Made by a program: the position numbers and the translations under genes
Notes under the pieces: generated by a model
Seen by the model: the letters and a program-made list of their open reading frames with translations, nothing else
Told to the model about the DNA's origin: nothing
The model's database searches: none
From: a bacterium
Lineage (GTDB): Bacteria; Planctomycetota; J058; JACQDU01
Reading direction: 5' to 3'
DNA: 15,859 nt
NCBI GenBank assembly: GCA_016200955.1
Contig: JACQDU010000635.1
Span: 1-15,859, forward strand
In this document: piece by piece, positions 8,753-15,660 of the stretch
How positions within the stretch are numbered: the stretch's first letter is position 1
Layout: each line of letters begins with the position of its first letter

Positions 8753-10902
8753 TGAGCTCTCTCCCCGCGAGACTCGAACGCCTTCTAGCGCTCGCGCCCG
8801 AGCTCGCCGTGGCGGCCCTCGCGGCGCTCGTTTACGCGGGGACGCTGCGGGGCGGGATCCTCCAGTACGACGACGCTTACTTCATCCTCTACCCCGAGGC
8901 CGTGCGGGCACCGAGCGTGCGCGCGGTGCTGGCGACGCTCGTCGAGCCGGTCTGGGGGAGCTACCACCCGCTCCACATCCTGAGCTACACGCTCGACGCT
9001 TGCGTCGCCGGGGCCTTCGGGATCGAGCGAGCGGTCGCCTTCCACTTCATGAACGTCGTCTATCACGCGATCTGCGCGGCGCTCGTCGTGCGCGCCGCTC
9101 GCCGATTCGGCGTGCGGGAGAGCGGCGCCCTCGCGGCGGGGCTCCTCTTCGCCGTCCACCCGAGCCACGTCGAGTCGGTCGCGTGGCTCTCGGGAAGGAA
9201 AGACGTCCTCTCGGGAGCGCTCGTCCTCGCGGCGCTCCTCGCGGCGACGCGCGGGGAGCGGAGCTGGAAGGGCCGCGCGCTCGCGCTCGCGATCTTCCTG
9301 CTCGCGCTCGGAGCGAAGACGACCGCGGCCGTCCTCGCGCCGTTCCTCTTCCTGGAAGCGTGGCTCTCGCGAAGGCTCGACGCGCGCGAGGTCCTCGCGC
9401 TCGCGCCCTTCGCCGCCGTCGCGGGAGCGTGGCTCCTGATCGAGCTCGCGGCGCAACGGGACGTGGGCGGCGTGCAGCCGCTTCGCGAGGGGTCGGTGCT
9501 CGCCCAGCTTCGCGTCGTCGGCTGGGCGCTCGCGTGGTATCCCGTGCGCTTCCTCCACCCGAGCCCACTCACTCCGAGACCCGAGCTCGGGGTCACGGAC
9601 GTCCGCTCCTTCTCGGACCTCCTCGAATCTCCCACGGGAGACGTACGCGCCGCCCTCGTCCTCCTCGGAGCGCTCGCGGTGTTCGTTCCGAGCGTGAGAA
9701 GGGAGAGGAGAGCGGCGCTCCTCATCGGGTGGTTCTTCCTCGCGCTGGCTCCGGTCTCGGGGATCGTCCCGCTGCCGTCCGCGGTGCAGGACCGCTACCT
9801 CTTCTTGCCGTCGATCGCGGCTGCGTGCCTCGCGGGAGACGTGCTCGCGCGCGGGCTCCTCGACCGCGGAGGAGCCCGCGCGGCATGCGGCGCCGTGATC
9901 CTCGGCCTGGCGGTCGGCGTCGCGTCCGGAGAGACGGTGCGCTACGCGCGCGCCTGGCGCACGGACGGCGACCTCTGGAGGGAGACGCTCCGCATCCAGC
10001 CCACGAATCCCCTGGCGCACTGGGGTCTCGCGCGCTTCCTGTCCGACGCGGGCGAGCACGACCTCGCGGCGCGCGAGGCCGAGCTCATCTCCCTCGAGTC
10101 CGGGCTCGGACCCGCGACCCCCCACCTGAAGGCGATCATTGCCGAGCGCCGCGGCCTGCGGGAACAAGCGCGCGCGCACTACGAGTCCGCATGGAAGCAC
10201 GAGAAGGCCGCGCCCCAGATCGGCGCGGCTCTCGTGCGGCTCGCGTTCGCCGACGGCGACCTGGCCGGCGCCGCCACCTGGCTCCTGGAGATGAGGAAGC
10301 GCCACCCCACGTCTCCCTGGACGCGTTACTGGGACGGCCGGCTCGCCCGCGTTCGCGGGGACCTCGGGGGCGCCGAGTCGGGGTACCGCGATGCGCTCGG
10401 CCTGAGCCCGGCGTCGCGCGGGAGCCTCCCGCGAGGCGAGGAGCAGACGCTCGCGTGGCTCGGGCTCGCCGAGGCCGAGCGAGTGCGCGGCGCCTTCGAC
10501 GCCGCCTCGGGGTCGCTCGACCGCGCCGAAGCGGAAGGCGCGCGGCCGCACGACGTCCTCTTCGAGCGCGGAGCGCTCGCGCTCGGCCGGGGCGACGGCC
10601 CGACCGCGGTCCGGCTCCTCGATGCCGCCCTCGTGCTCGAACCCGCGGACCGCAACGCGTTGCACCGCCGCGCTCTCGCGCTCGCGGCTTCGCGCCGGCT
10701 CGACGACGCCGCGTCTGCGCTCCTGGCGCTCCTCGAGAAGGACGCCGACGCCGACGTCGCCTGGGACCTGGCCCGCGTCGAGTCGAGGCGCGGCCAGGAC
10801 GAGAAGGCGCGCTCCGCCCTCGCGCGCGCCGTCGCGCTCCGCCCGGCTCTCGCCGAGTCAGCGCGGAAGGACCCTCTCCTCGCGCGCTTCGCGCCTCCTT
10901 GA
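8752..10902 (+). CDS. TMTC-like multi-pass membrane protein with C-terminal TPR repeats
   Basis: A 716-residue protein resembling bacterial relatives of the TMTC/GT-C glycosyltransferases, which use lipid-linked sugars on the far side of the membrane. The first 400 residues hold about ten membrane segments. Signatures seen are the first-loop acidic pair in QYDDAYF (38-44), HPSHVESVAWLSGRKDVLS (136-154) and DRYLFLPS (347-354), all typical of this group. Residues about 410-700 are helical TPR-like repeats rich in Ala, Leu and Arg, probably outside the cytoplasm. GTG start at 8752 is the first in-frame start beyond the TACAAT box; an ATG at 8744 runs in another frame for only three codons. It likely glycosylates proteins, but the acceptor is unknown. 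Its stop abuts the stop of the convergent WD40 gene. Confidence 0.88.
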   Translation: MSSLPARLERLLALAPELAVAALAALVYAGTLRGGILQYDDAYFILYPEAVRAPSVRAVLATLVEPVWGSYHPLHILSYTLDACVAGAFGIERAVAFHFMNVVYHAICAALVVRAARRFGVRESGALAAGLLFAVHPSHVESVAWLSGRKDVLSGALVLAALLAATRGERSWKGRALALAIFLLALGAKTTAAVLAPFLFLEAWLSRRLDAREVLALAPFAAVAGAWLLIELAAQRDVGGVQPLREGSVLAQLRVVGWALAWYPVRFLHPSPLTPRPELGVTDVRSFSDLLESPTGDVRAALVLLGALAVFVPSVRRERRAALLIGWFFLALAPVSGIVPLPSAVQDRYLFLPSIAAACLAGDVLARGLLDRGGARAACGAVILGLAVGVASGETVRYARAWRTDGDLWRETLRIQPTNPLAHWGLARFLSDAGEHDLAAREAELISLESGLGPATPHLKAIIAERRGLREQARAHYESAWKHEKAAPQIGAALVRLAFADGDLAGAATWLLEMRKRHPTSPWTRYWDGRLARVRGDLGGAESGYRDALGLSPASRGSLPRGEEQTLAWLGLAEAERVRGAFDAASGSLDRAEAEGARPHDVLFERGALALGRGDGPTAVRLLDAALVLEPADRNALHRRALALAASRRLDDAASALLALLEKDADADVAWDLARVESRRGQDEKARSALARAVALRPALAESARKDPLLARFAPP

Positions 10903-11763
10903 TCATCGCCTCCAGACCCGCACCCTGCCGTCCGCGGCGGCGTTCGCGAGCCACTTCCCGTCGGGAGAGATCGCGATGCCGTAGACTCCCTTGAGCGGGA
11001 CCTCGAGCTTCTCCAGCTGCTTCCCGTCTTTCGTCGAGAAGATCTCCACGACACCGTCCCGGGAGACGGCGAGCTCCTTGCCGTCGGGCGACCAGACGGC
11101 CTGGAGGTATCCGGCTCCCCCGAGAGAGATCGTGAGGCCCTTCGAGAAGTCTCGGGCCGACCAGAGCTGCGCGGTGCCGTCGGCGCCGGTCGATGCGAGC
11201 GTCTTCCCGTCGGGCGAGAAGCGCAAGGACACGACGAGCGGCGCGTGCGCGCGGAGGGAGCCTCGACTCTCTCCCGTGGCCGCGTCGAGGCGGTGGATCG
11301 CTCCCGCGCCGCCGGCGAGGAGGAGCTTCCCGTCGGGCGAGAACGCGAGGCAAAAGAGGCGAGCGTCGATCTTCTCGCTCGCCCAGCGCGTCTCTCCCGT
11401 GGCCGCGTCGCGGAGCGCCACGCGGAACTTGGGGTCGAACGTCGCCACGGACTCTCCGTCGGGAGAGAAGATGGCGAACCTCGTCTTCTCGAGGACTCGG
11501 AGCGTCTCTCCCTTCGGGAAGGACCAGATCCGCGCGGTCCCGTCCGAGGCCACGGTCGCGAGGCGCTCCTCGTCGGGCGAGAACGAGAGCGTGTAGACGC
11601 ACTTCGTGTGGCCGGAGAAGACTCCCGCGGGCTCGAGCTTGGGGAGAGACCAGAGCCGCACCTTCGCGTCCTGGCCCGTCGAGACGAGGAGCTTCGAGCT
11701 CCTCGTGAAGTGGACGGCCTGGGCGTGCTTTCCGTGGGCGTCCAGGACGACGGGTTCTTCCAT
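10903..11763 (-). CDS. seven-repeat WD40 beta-propeller protein
   Basis: A 286-residue protein made almost entirely of seven WD40 repeats, enough to close one complete propeller. Repeat cores seen are VRLWSL, ARIWSF, VALRDA, IHRLDA, AQLWSA, VEIFST and VRVWRR, each after a WSPDG/FSPDG-type turn. No signal peptide or membrane segment, so it is probably a cytoplasmic scaffold; partners are unknown. Start ATG 11763 is chosen for its GGAGGA ribosome site 4-5 bases upstream; an in-frame ATG ten codons earlier and others further up lack one. Its stop lies directly against that of the TMTC-like gene. A -10-like TATGAT inside an inverted repeat (11787-11802) may control it. Confidence 0.92.
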   Translation of the reverse strand: MEEPVVLDAHGKHAQAVHFTRSSKLLVSTGQDAKVRLWSLPKLEPAGVFSGHTKCVYTLSFSPDEERLATVASDGTARIWSFPKGETLRVLEKTRFAIFSPDGESVATFDPKFRVALRDAATGETRWASEKIDARLFCLAFSPDGKLLLAGGAGAIHRLDAATGESRGSLRAHAPLVVSLRFSPDGKTLASTGADGTAQLWSARDFSKGLTISLGGAGYLQAVWSPDGKELAVSRDGVVEIFSTKDGKQLEKLEVPLKGVYGIAISPDGKWLANAAADGRVRVWRR

Positions 11764-11786
11764 GGATTCCTCCGGCGTGAGAGGCG

Positions 11787-11802
11787 CGATCATAAGTGAT
11801 CG
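11787..11802 (-). promoter_or_regulatory. inverted repeat CGATCA-N4-TGATCG overlapping a -10-like box
   Basis: A perfect 6-bp dyad with a 4-base spacer sits 24-39 bases before the WD40 start codon. On the minus strand it contains TATGAT (11794 to 11789), a good -10 match that would start transcription near 11782 and leave a leader of about 19 bases with the GGAGGA ribosome site. A dyad over a -10 box fits a repressor operator. No -35 box is evident. Confidence 0.45.
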
Positions 11803-11803
11803 A

Positions 11804-11828
11804 AGCCCGGAAGCGCTGGTCACGGGCT
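11804..11828 (-). terminator. candidate terminator hairpin after the FHA-GGDEF-GAF-sigma54 gene
   Basis: AGCCCG (11804-11809) pairs with CGGGCT (11823-11828) around 13 bases, downstream of the stop at 11903 on the minus strand. Only a few T residues follow, so strength is doubtful. It would separate the regulator gene from the WD40 gene. Confidence 0.3.
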
Positions 11829-11843
11829 CTTTGCCTGGACGGC

Positions 11844-11879
11844 ACCTTCGGTGTCTTCGGCGACTTCGGTGGTTTCCGT
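11844..11879. repeat. four 9-bp tandem repeat units, intergenic
   Basis: Four consecutive 9-bp units on the plus strand: ACCTTCGGT, GTCTTCGGC, GACTTCGGT and GGTTTCCGT, the last one diverged. On the minus strand they read like ACCGAAGNC. Similar short 'accgaag/acggagg' repeats are known between genes in many environmental bacterial genomes. Period 9 keeps a reading frame, but the array lies after the stop of the regulator gene on the minus strand. Confidence 0.7.
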
Positions 11880-11902
11880 AACTCCTCGACTCGTTCGGCG
11901 GC

Positions 11903-14470
11903 TCAGCTGTCCATTCCGTAACGCTTGAGCTTCTTGTGGAGCCCTTGCCTCGTGATCCCGAGGCGCCGGGCCGTGAGCGTGCGGCTCCCCTCGACCATGT
12001 CGAGCACGCGAGAGATCGTCTCTCGCTCGAACGCCTCGAGGATCTCGGGGAGCGCCTTCCCCGACTCGAGCGCGAGGAGGGCCGCGACGGCTCCGGCGTC
12101 GACCGCGCCGCGCCCGACGGTCGAGCCCTTGGCGTTCCTCTCGCCGCGGATCGAAGGGGAGAGCGCCGTGACGCCGATCTCTCCCAGCGAGAGCGCGGCG
12201 AGCTTCCGCGCCTCGTTCTCCAGCTCGCGGACGTTCCCGGGCCACTCGTGGTTCACCAGGATCGCGAGCGCCTCGCGCGAGATCACGGGCTTCTTCCCGC
12301 CTTTCGTCGCGACTCCAATGAAGTGGTCGAGGAGGCGCGGGATGTCGTCCCGGCGCGCGCGCAGCGGCGGCACGTCGATCGTGAAGACGCGGATCCGGTA
12401 GAGGAGATCGGTGCGGAAGCCTCCGGACTTCGCGAGAGCGTCGAGGTCCTTGTTCGTCGCCGTGACGAGACGCACGTCGACCTTCCGCGGGATCTCCTCT
12501 CCCACGCGGCGGACTTCCTTCTCCTGGAGGACCCGGAGGAGCTTCGCCTGGAGGCGCGGGCTCATCTCGGCGACCTCGTCGAGGAAGAGAGTCCCGCCCT
12601 CGGCTGCCTCGAAGAGGCCCGCCCTGGGCGCATCGGCTCCGGTGAACGCCCCGCGAGCGTGCCCGAAGAGCTCCGCCTCGAGGAGGGTCTCCGGCAGGGC
12701 GGCCACGTTCTCCGCGACGAACGCCGCGCGAGAGCGAGCGCTCGCCGCGTGGATCGCGCGGGCGACGAGCTCCTTCCCCGCGCCGCTCTCCCCCGAGATC
12801 GCCACGGGGAGGTCCGTCGCCGCGGCGCGGTCGATCGCCTGGTGGAGCTCGCGTATCGCCGCGCTCTCTCCCACGAGCCCGCGGTGCTCGGCGTGCCGCC
12901 GCGCCTCCGCGTCGGCCGAGCGCTCGAGCGCGAGCCTCGCGCGCGCGAGCTCCTCGGCCGTCTGGGCGATCCTCTCGAGCCGCTTGAGCGGGCCCGCGAT
13001 CAGGCGAGCGATCGCGCGCACGAGGTCCTTCTGCTCGCGGCCGAACCTCCCGGAGACTCCCTTGTGATCGACGTAGAGGACGCCGAGCGGCGCCTCGTCG
13101 TCCTTCTCGCGCACGCGGATCGCGGCCGCGAGGACGCTCCGGGGCTGGTCGAGGACGACGCTCTGTCTCTTCTTGAAGCGAGCGTCCGCGGTCGCGTCCT
13201 CGACGACGATCGCGTCGCGGGAGGCGAGCGCTTCCTTGATGACTCCCTGGCTCATGCCCGCCGTCCGGCTCCCCTCCTTCGTGCCGTCGCGGTCGAGCGA
13301 GGCGCCTAGGCGCAGCTCTCCCGACCGCGCCTCGCGGAGCACGAGGAACCCGCGCCGCGCGTCGGTCCCCTCGACCACGATCTGCAAGATGAGCTCGAGG
13401 AGAGCGTCGATGTCGAGGTCGGACCCGAGCGCCTGCGCGACGAGCGAGAGCGTCGAGCGCCCTTCCTTCGTGAGGAGGAGAGGCGCGAGCTCGGAGCCCG
13501 TCGGCTTCGCGACGACGGAGAAGAGGCCCGAGTGAGGGAAGACGGCCGCCGCCGCCCCGCTCGGGCCCTCGAGCTTGGGCGGGCGCGCGACGCGGTCGCG
13601 CCCCTCGCGCTTCGCTCGCGCGATGGCGGCCTCGGCTCGCCTCATGAGCTCGCGCCACGCGGCGGCGTCCTCGGGCGCGGAGGCGACCCCGCACGAGACG
13701 CCGAGGGACGCCTCGCGGAGCGGACCCTCGAGCGGGCGCGCGGCGACGCGGGCGCGGATCGCCTCGGCGACCTGCGCCGCCTTCGTCGCCTCGAAGCCCG
13801 GGAGGAGGACGCCGAACTTCCCGCCTCCCTCGCGCGCGCAGACGGCCCCGCTCGCTCCCTTGAACTGGGTCGCCGCGGCCTGCACGTCGAGGGCGACGAG
13901 GCGGATCACCTCGTCTCCCGCGCGGAAGCCGAAGATGTCGTTGAGCAGGCCGAGCCCGTCCACGTCCACGAGCACGACCGCGATCGGCGGAGGGTGCATG
14001 GCCGCCGTCTCGTCCACCTTGGGCGGCGCGAGGCGCACCCTGAGCTCGTGGAGGAGGAGCGGGAAGCTCGCGAGGCCGGTCACCGGGTCCTGCGCGAGCG
14101 AGCTCGCCGACGCGTTCGACGTGTCGCGCGACTGCGCCGCCGCCTCGAGCGCCTTGAGCGTCGTCTTGCCCGAGTCGCCCTCGCCCGCGAACGAGAGGAC
14201 GGCCTGGCCGATCTCGATCCGGTCGCCCGGCTGGAGCGGGACCGACTCCTCTCCGAGAGGACGGCCGTTCAGGCGAGTCCCGTTCCGGCTCCCGAGGTCG
14301 CGGACGCGCCAGCCCTCGGGCGTTCGCTCGAGCACGCAGTGCTCGCGCGAGGCCGCGCCGTCCTCGAGGACGACCGCTCCCCCGAGCGCCCGGCCGACCT
14401 TCGCCGGGATGTCCGGAGCGAGCTCGATCGCCAGACGGCGCTTCCCGTCCTCGACGAGGATGTGGGCCAT
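11903..14470 (-). CDS. FHA-GGDEF(degenerate)-GAF-sigma54 AAA+-Fis transcription activator
   Basis: An 855-residue one-component activator of sigma-54 promoters with an unusual stack of input domains. FHA at 22-93 (SREHCVLE, LGSRNGTRLNG). A GGDEF-like domain at about 125-295 keeps DPVTGL, DVDGLGLLNDIFGFRAGDEV and the C-terminal helix, but its signature is GGGKF (215-219) instead of GGDEF, so it should not make cyclic-di-GMP. GAF at about 340-495 (ALLELILQIVVEGTDARRGF to VLYVDHKG). AAA+ at 531-765 with Walker A GESGAGKE (560-567), an intact GAFTGA (607-612), Walker B GGTLFLDEVAEM (625-636) and WPGNVREL (743-750). Fis-type helix-turn-helix at 810-852. No ribosome site precedes ATG 14470; a TAAGAT box 9 bases upstream suggests a nearly leaderless mRNA. 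It is divergent from the selenoprotein-like gene. Confidence 0.94.
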   Translation of the reverse strand: MAHILVEDGKRRLAIELAPDIPAKVGRALGGAVVLEDGAASREHCVLERTPEGWRVRDLGSRNGTRLNGRPLGEESVPLQPGDRIEIGQAVLSFAGEGDSGKTTLKALEAAAQSRDTSNASASSLAQDPVTGLASFPLLLHELRVRLAPPKVDETAAMHPPPIAVVLVDVDGLGLLNDIFGFRAGDEVIRLVALDVQAAATQFKGASGAVCAREGGGKFGVLLPGFEATKAAQVAEAIRARVAARPLEGPLREASLGVSCGVASAPEDAAAWRELMRRAEAAIARAKREGRDRVARPPKLEGPSGAAAAVFPHSGLFSVVAKPTGSELAPLLLTKEGRSTLSLVAQALGSDLDIDALLELILQIVVEGTDARRGFLVLREARSGELRLGASLDRDGTKEGSRTAGMSQGVIKEALASRDAIVVEDATADARFKKRQSVVLDQPRSVLAAAIRVREKDDEAPLGVLYVDHKGVSGRFGREQKDLVRAIARLIAGPLKRLERIAQTAEELARARLALERSADAEARRHAEHRGLVGESAAIRELHQAIDRAAATDLPVAISGESGAGKELVARAIHAASARSRAAFVAENVAALPETLLEAELFGHARGAFTGADAPRAGLFEAAEGGTLFLDEVAEMSPRLQAKLLRVLQEKEVRRVGEEIPRKVDVRLVTATNKDLDALAKSGGFRTDLLYRIRVFTIDVPPLRARRDDIPRLLDHFIGVATKGGKKPVISREALAILVNHEWPGNVRELENEARKLAALSLGEIGVTALSPSIRGERNAKGSTVGRGAVDAGAVAALLALESGKALPEILEAFERETISRVLDMVEGSRTLTARRLGITRQGLHKKLKRYGMDS

Positions 14471-14479
14471 GGCCGCGAA

Positions 14480-14485
14480 ATCTTA
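14480..14485 (-). promoter_or_regulatory. -10-like TAAGAT, near-leaderless start for the sigma-54 activator
   Basis: On the minus strand TAAGAT (14485 to 14480) ends 9 bases before ATG 14470, in a locally AT-rich patch. Transcription would begin only about 1-3 bases before the ATG, and no Shine-Dalgarno sequence is present. No good -35 box was seen. This resembles the arrangement at 8740-8752. Confidence 0.4.
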
Positions 14486-14544
14486 CTGGAATTTGACGCA
14501 CGGGGACCGGAAGCTTGCGGGAAATCCATGCCGGAGGAGGCCTC

Positions 14545-15645
14545 GTGAACCGACTCGCTCTCTTGCTCGGCGCATCCGTGCTTCTCGTCGCTCCCGTGCT
14601 CGCGGGAGACAGGCCGGCGCCGATATTCCCCCGGGGCATGAAGGAGCCCCAGGTCGCCGTCTCTCCCGCGGGAGCCGTCTTCGTCGTGGCGGGGAACGAG
14701 AGCTCGCTCCAGGTCGCCTCCTCGCAGGACGGGAAGGCTTTCTCCCAGGGCGTCGAGGTCGCGAGAGCGAAGGTCGCGCTCGGCTGCCGGCGAGGGCCGA
14801 GGATCGCGGCGACCGAGAAGTCCGTCGTCGTCACGGCGGTCTCGACCGACAAGGACGCCGGACAGGACGGCGACCTCCTCTCGTGGCGCTCCGACGACCA
14901 GGGGAAGACCTGGAAGGGTCCCGTCAAGGTCAACACGAAGCGGATGTCCGCGCGCGAGGGGCTCCAGGCGCTCGCGGCCGGCCCCAAGGACGAGCTCGTG
15001 AGCGTCTGGCTCGACGATCGGAACGGCGGGAAGGAAGTCATGGGCGCGCGCTCGACCGACGGAGGCGCGACGTGGATCGACGAGGCCTCCGTCTACAAGG
15101 CTCCCGGGACCGAAGGGATCTGTCCCTGCTGCCACCCGTCCGTCTCCTGGAACGCGAAGGGCGAGGTCACGGCGATGTTCAGAAACGGCGTCGACCGCGC
15201 GCGCGACATGTGGCTCGTGACCTCGAAGGACCACGGGAAGACCTGGATCAAGCCCCAGAAGCTCGGCGAGGGCTCGTGGCCGGGCGACACGTGACCCATG
15301 GACGGCGGCGCGGTCGCGCCGAACGTCGACGGTTCCTTCACCTCGATCTGGTTCCGCCAGAGCGAGGTCTTCGTCGCGGTCCCCGGGAAGCCCGAGCGCC
15401 TGCTCGGCTCCGGCTGCCAGTGCTGGCTCGCGTCGGGCCCGGGCGGCGCCTACGCCGTCTGGCTCGACCGGAAGGGCGGCGACGTCCACGCTCTCTGGCC
15501 GGCCCTCAAGAACGGGGCGAAGACGATCGGCTCGAACGCCCAGGACCCGTCGGTCGCCGGGAGCCTCGACGGGAAAGGGCCGGTCTTCGCCGCCTGGGCG
15601 ACGGACGACGGCGTCGAGGGAGTGGCTCTCGCGGCGAGGAAGTGA
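14545..15645 (+). CDS. secreted sialidase/BNR-like beta-propeller protein, candidate selenoprotein (TGA at 15292 read as Sec)
   Basis: A 366-residue exported protein if TGA 15292-15294 is read through; 249 residues if it is a stop. Signal peptide at 1-20 (hydrophobic core, cleavage after VLA). BNR/Asp-box repeats SDDQGKTW (116-123), STDGGATW (170-177) and SKDHGKTW (227-234) mark a sialidase-like propeller, though no sialidase active site is evident. Cys-rich motifs are CPCCH (193-197), U-PMDGG (250-255) and GCQCW (290-294). As I recall, relatives have CPMDG at the TGA site, and the frame continues without a shift. The GTG start at 14545 has a GGAGGAGG ribosome site 4 bases upstream. The second half (ATG 15298) has no ribosome site of its own, arguing against a separate gene. 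A SECIS-like hairpin follows the TGA. Function is unknown, possibly thiol/selenol redox or metal binding. A nonsense mutation remains possible. Confidence 0.8.
15292..15327 (+). promoter_or_regulatory. candidate bacterial SECIS element with UGA Sec codon
   Basis: UGA is at 15292-15294. After exactly 11 bases a perfect stem begins: CGGCGC (15306-15311) pairs with GCGCCG (15316-15321), closing the loop GGUC (15312-15315). Below it GAC (15301-15303) can pair with GUC (15325-15327). The E. coli fdhF SECIS presents GGUC in its loop, with the SelB-contacting G and U about 19-21 bases after UGA; here they are at 18-20. Loop sequence and spacing fit the bacterial consensus. Confidence 0.75.
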
Positions 15646-15660
15646 GCCCCGGTCTCTCCT

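Noticed and set aside
8744..8755. Start of the TMTC-like gene at ATG 8744
   Set aside because: That ATG is in another frame and stops after three codons; it also overlaps the likely -10 box.
8785..10665. Long minus-strand frame opposite the TMTC-like gene
   Set aside because: Charged Arg/Glu-rich product without motifs, antisense to clear membrane segments and motifs on the plus strand.
11764..11823. Longer N-terminus for the WD40 protein
   Set aside because: Upstream in-frame starts lack a ribosome site and would run through the inverted repeat and -10-like box; ATG 11763 has GGAGGA at good spacing.
14503..14518. Sigma-54 promoter before the sialidase-like gene (GGGGACC...TTGC)
   Set aside because: The distance between GG and GC is 11 bases, not 10, and the -24 half matches poorly; sigma-54 spacing is strict.
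11820..15041. Very long minus-strand frame (about 1070 codons) over the sigma-54 activator
   Set aside because: Arg/Pro/Gly-rich translation with no domains; the alternative frame carries FHA, GAF, AAA+ and Fis motifs. It is a GC-rich shadow.
15298..15645. Separate plus-strand gene starting at ATG 15298
   Set aside because: It has no ribosome site, no complete domain, and begins inside the PMDGG motif. It reads as the continuation of the upstream protein through TGA 15292.
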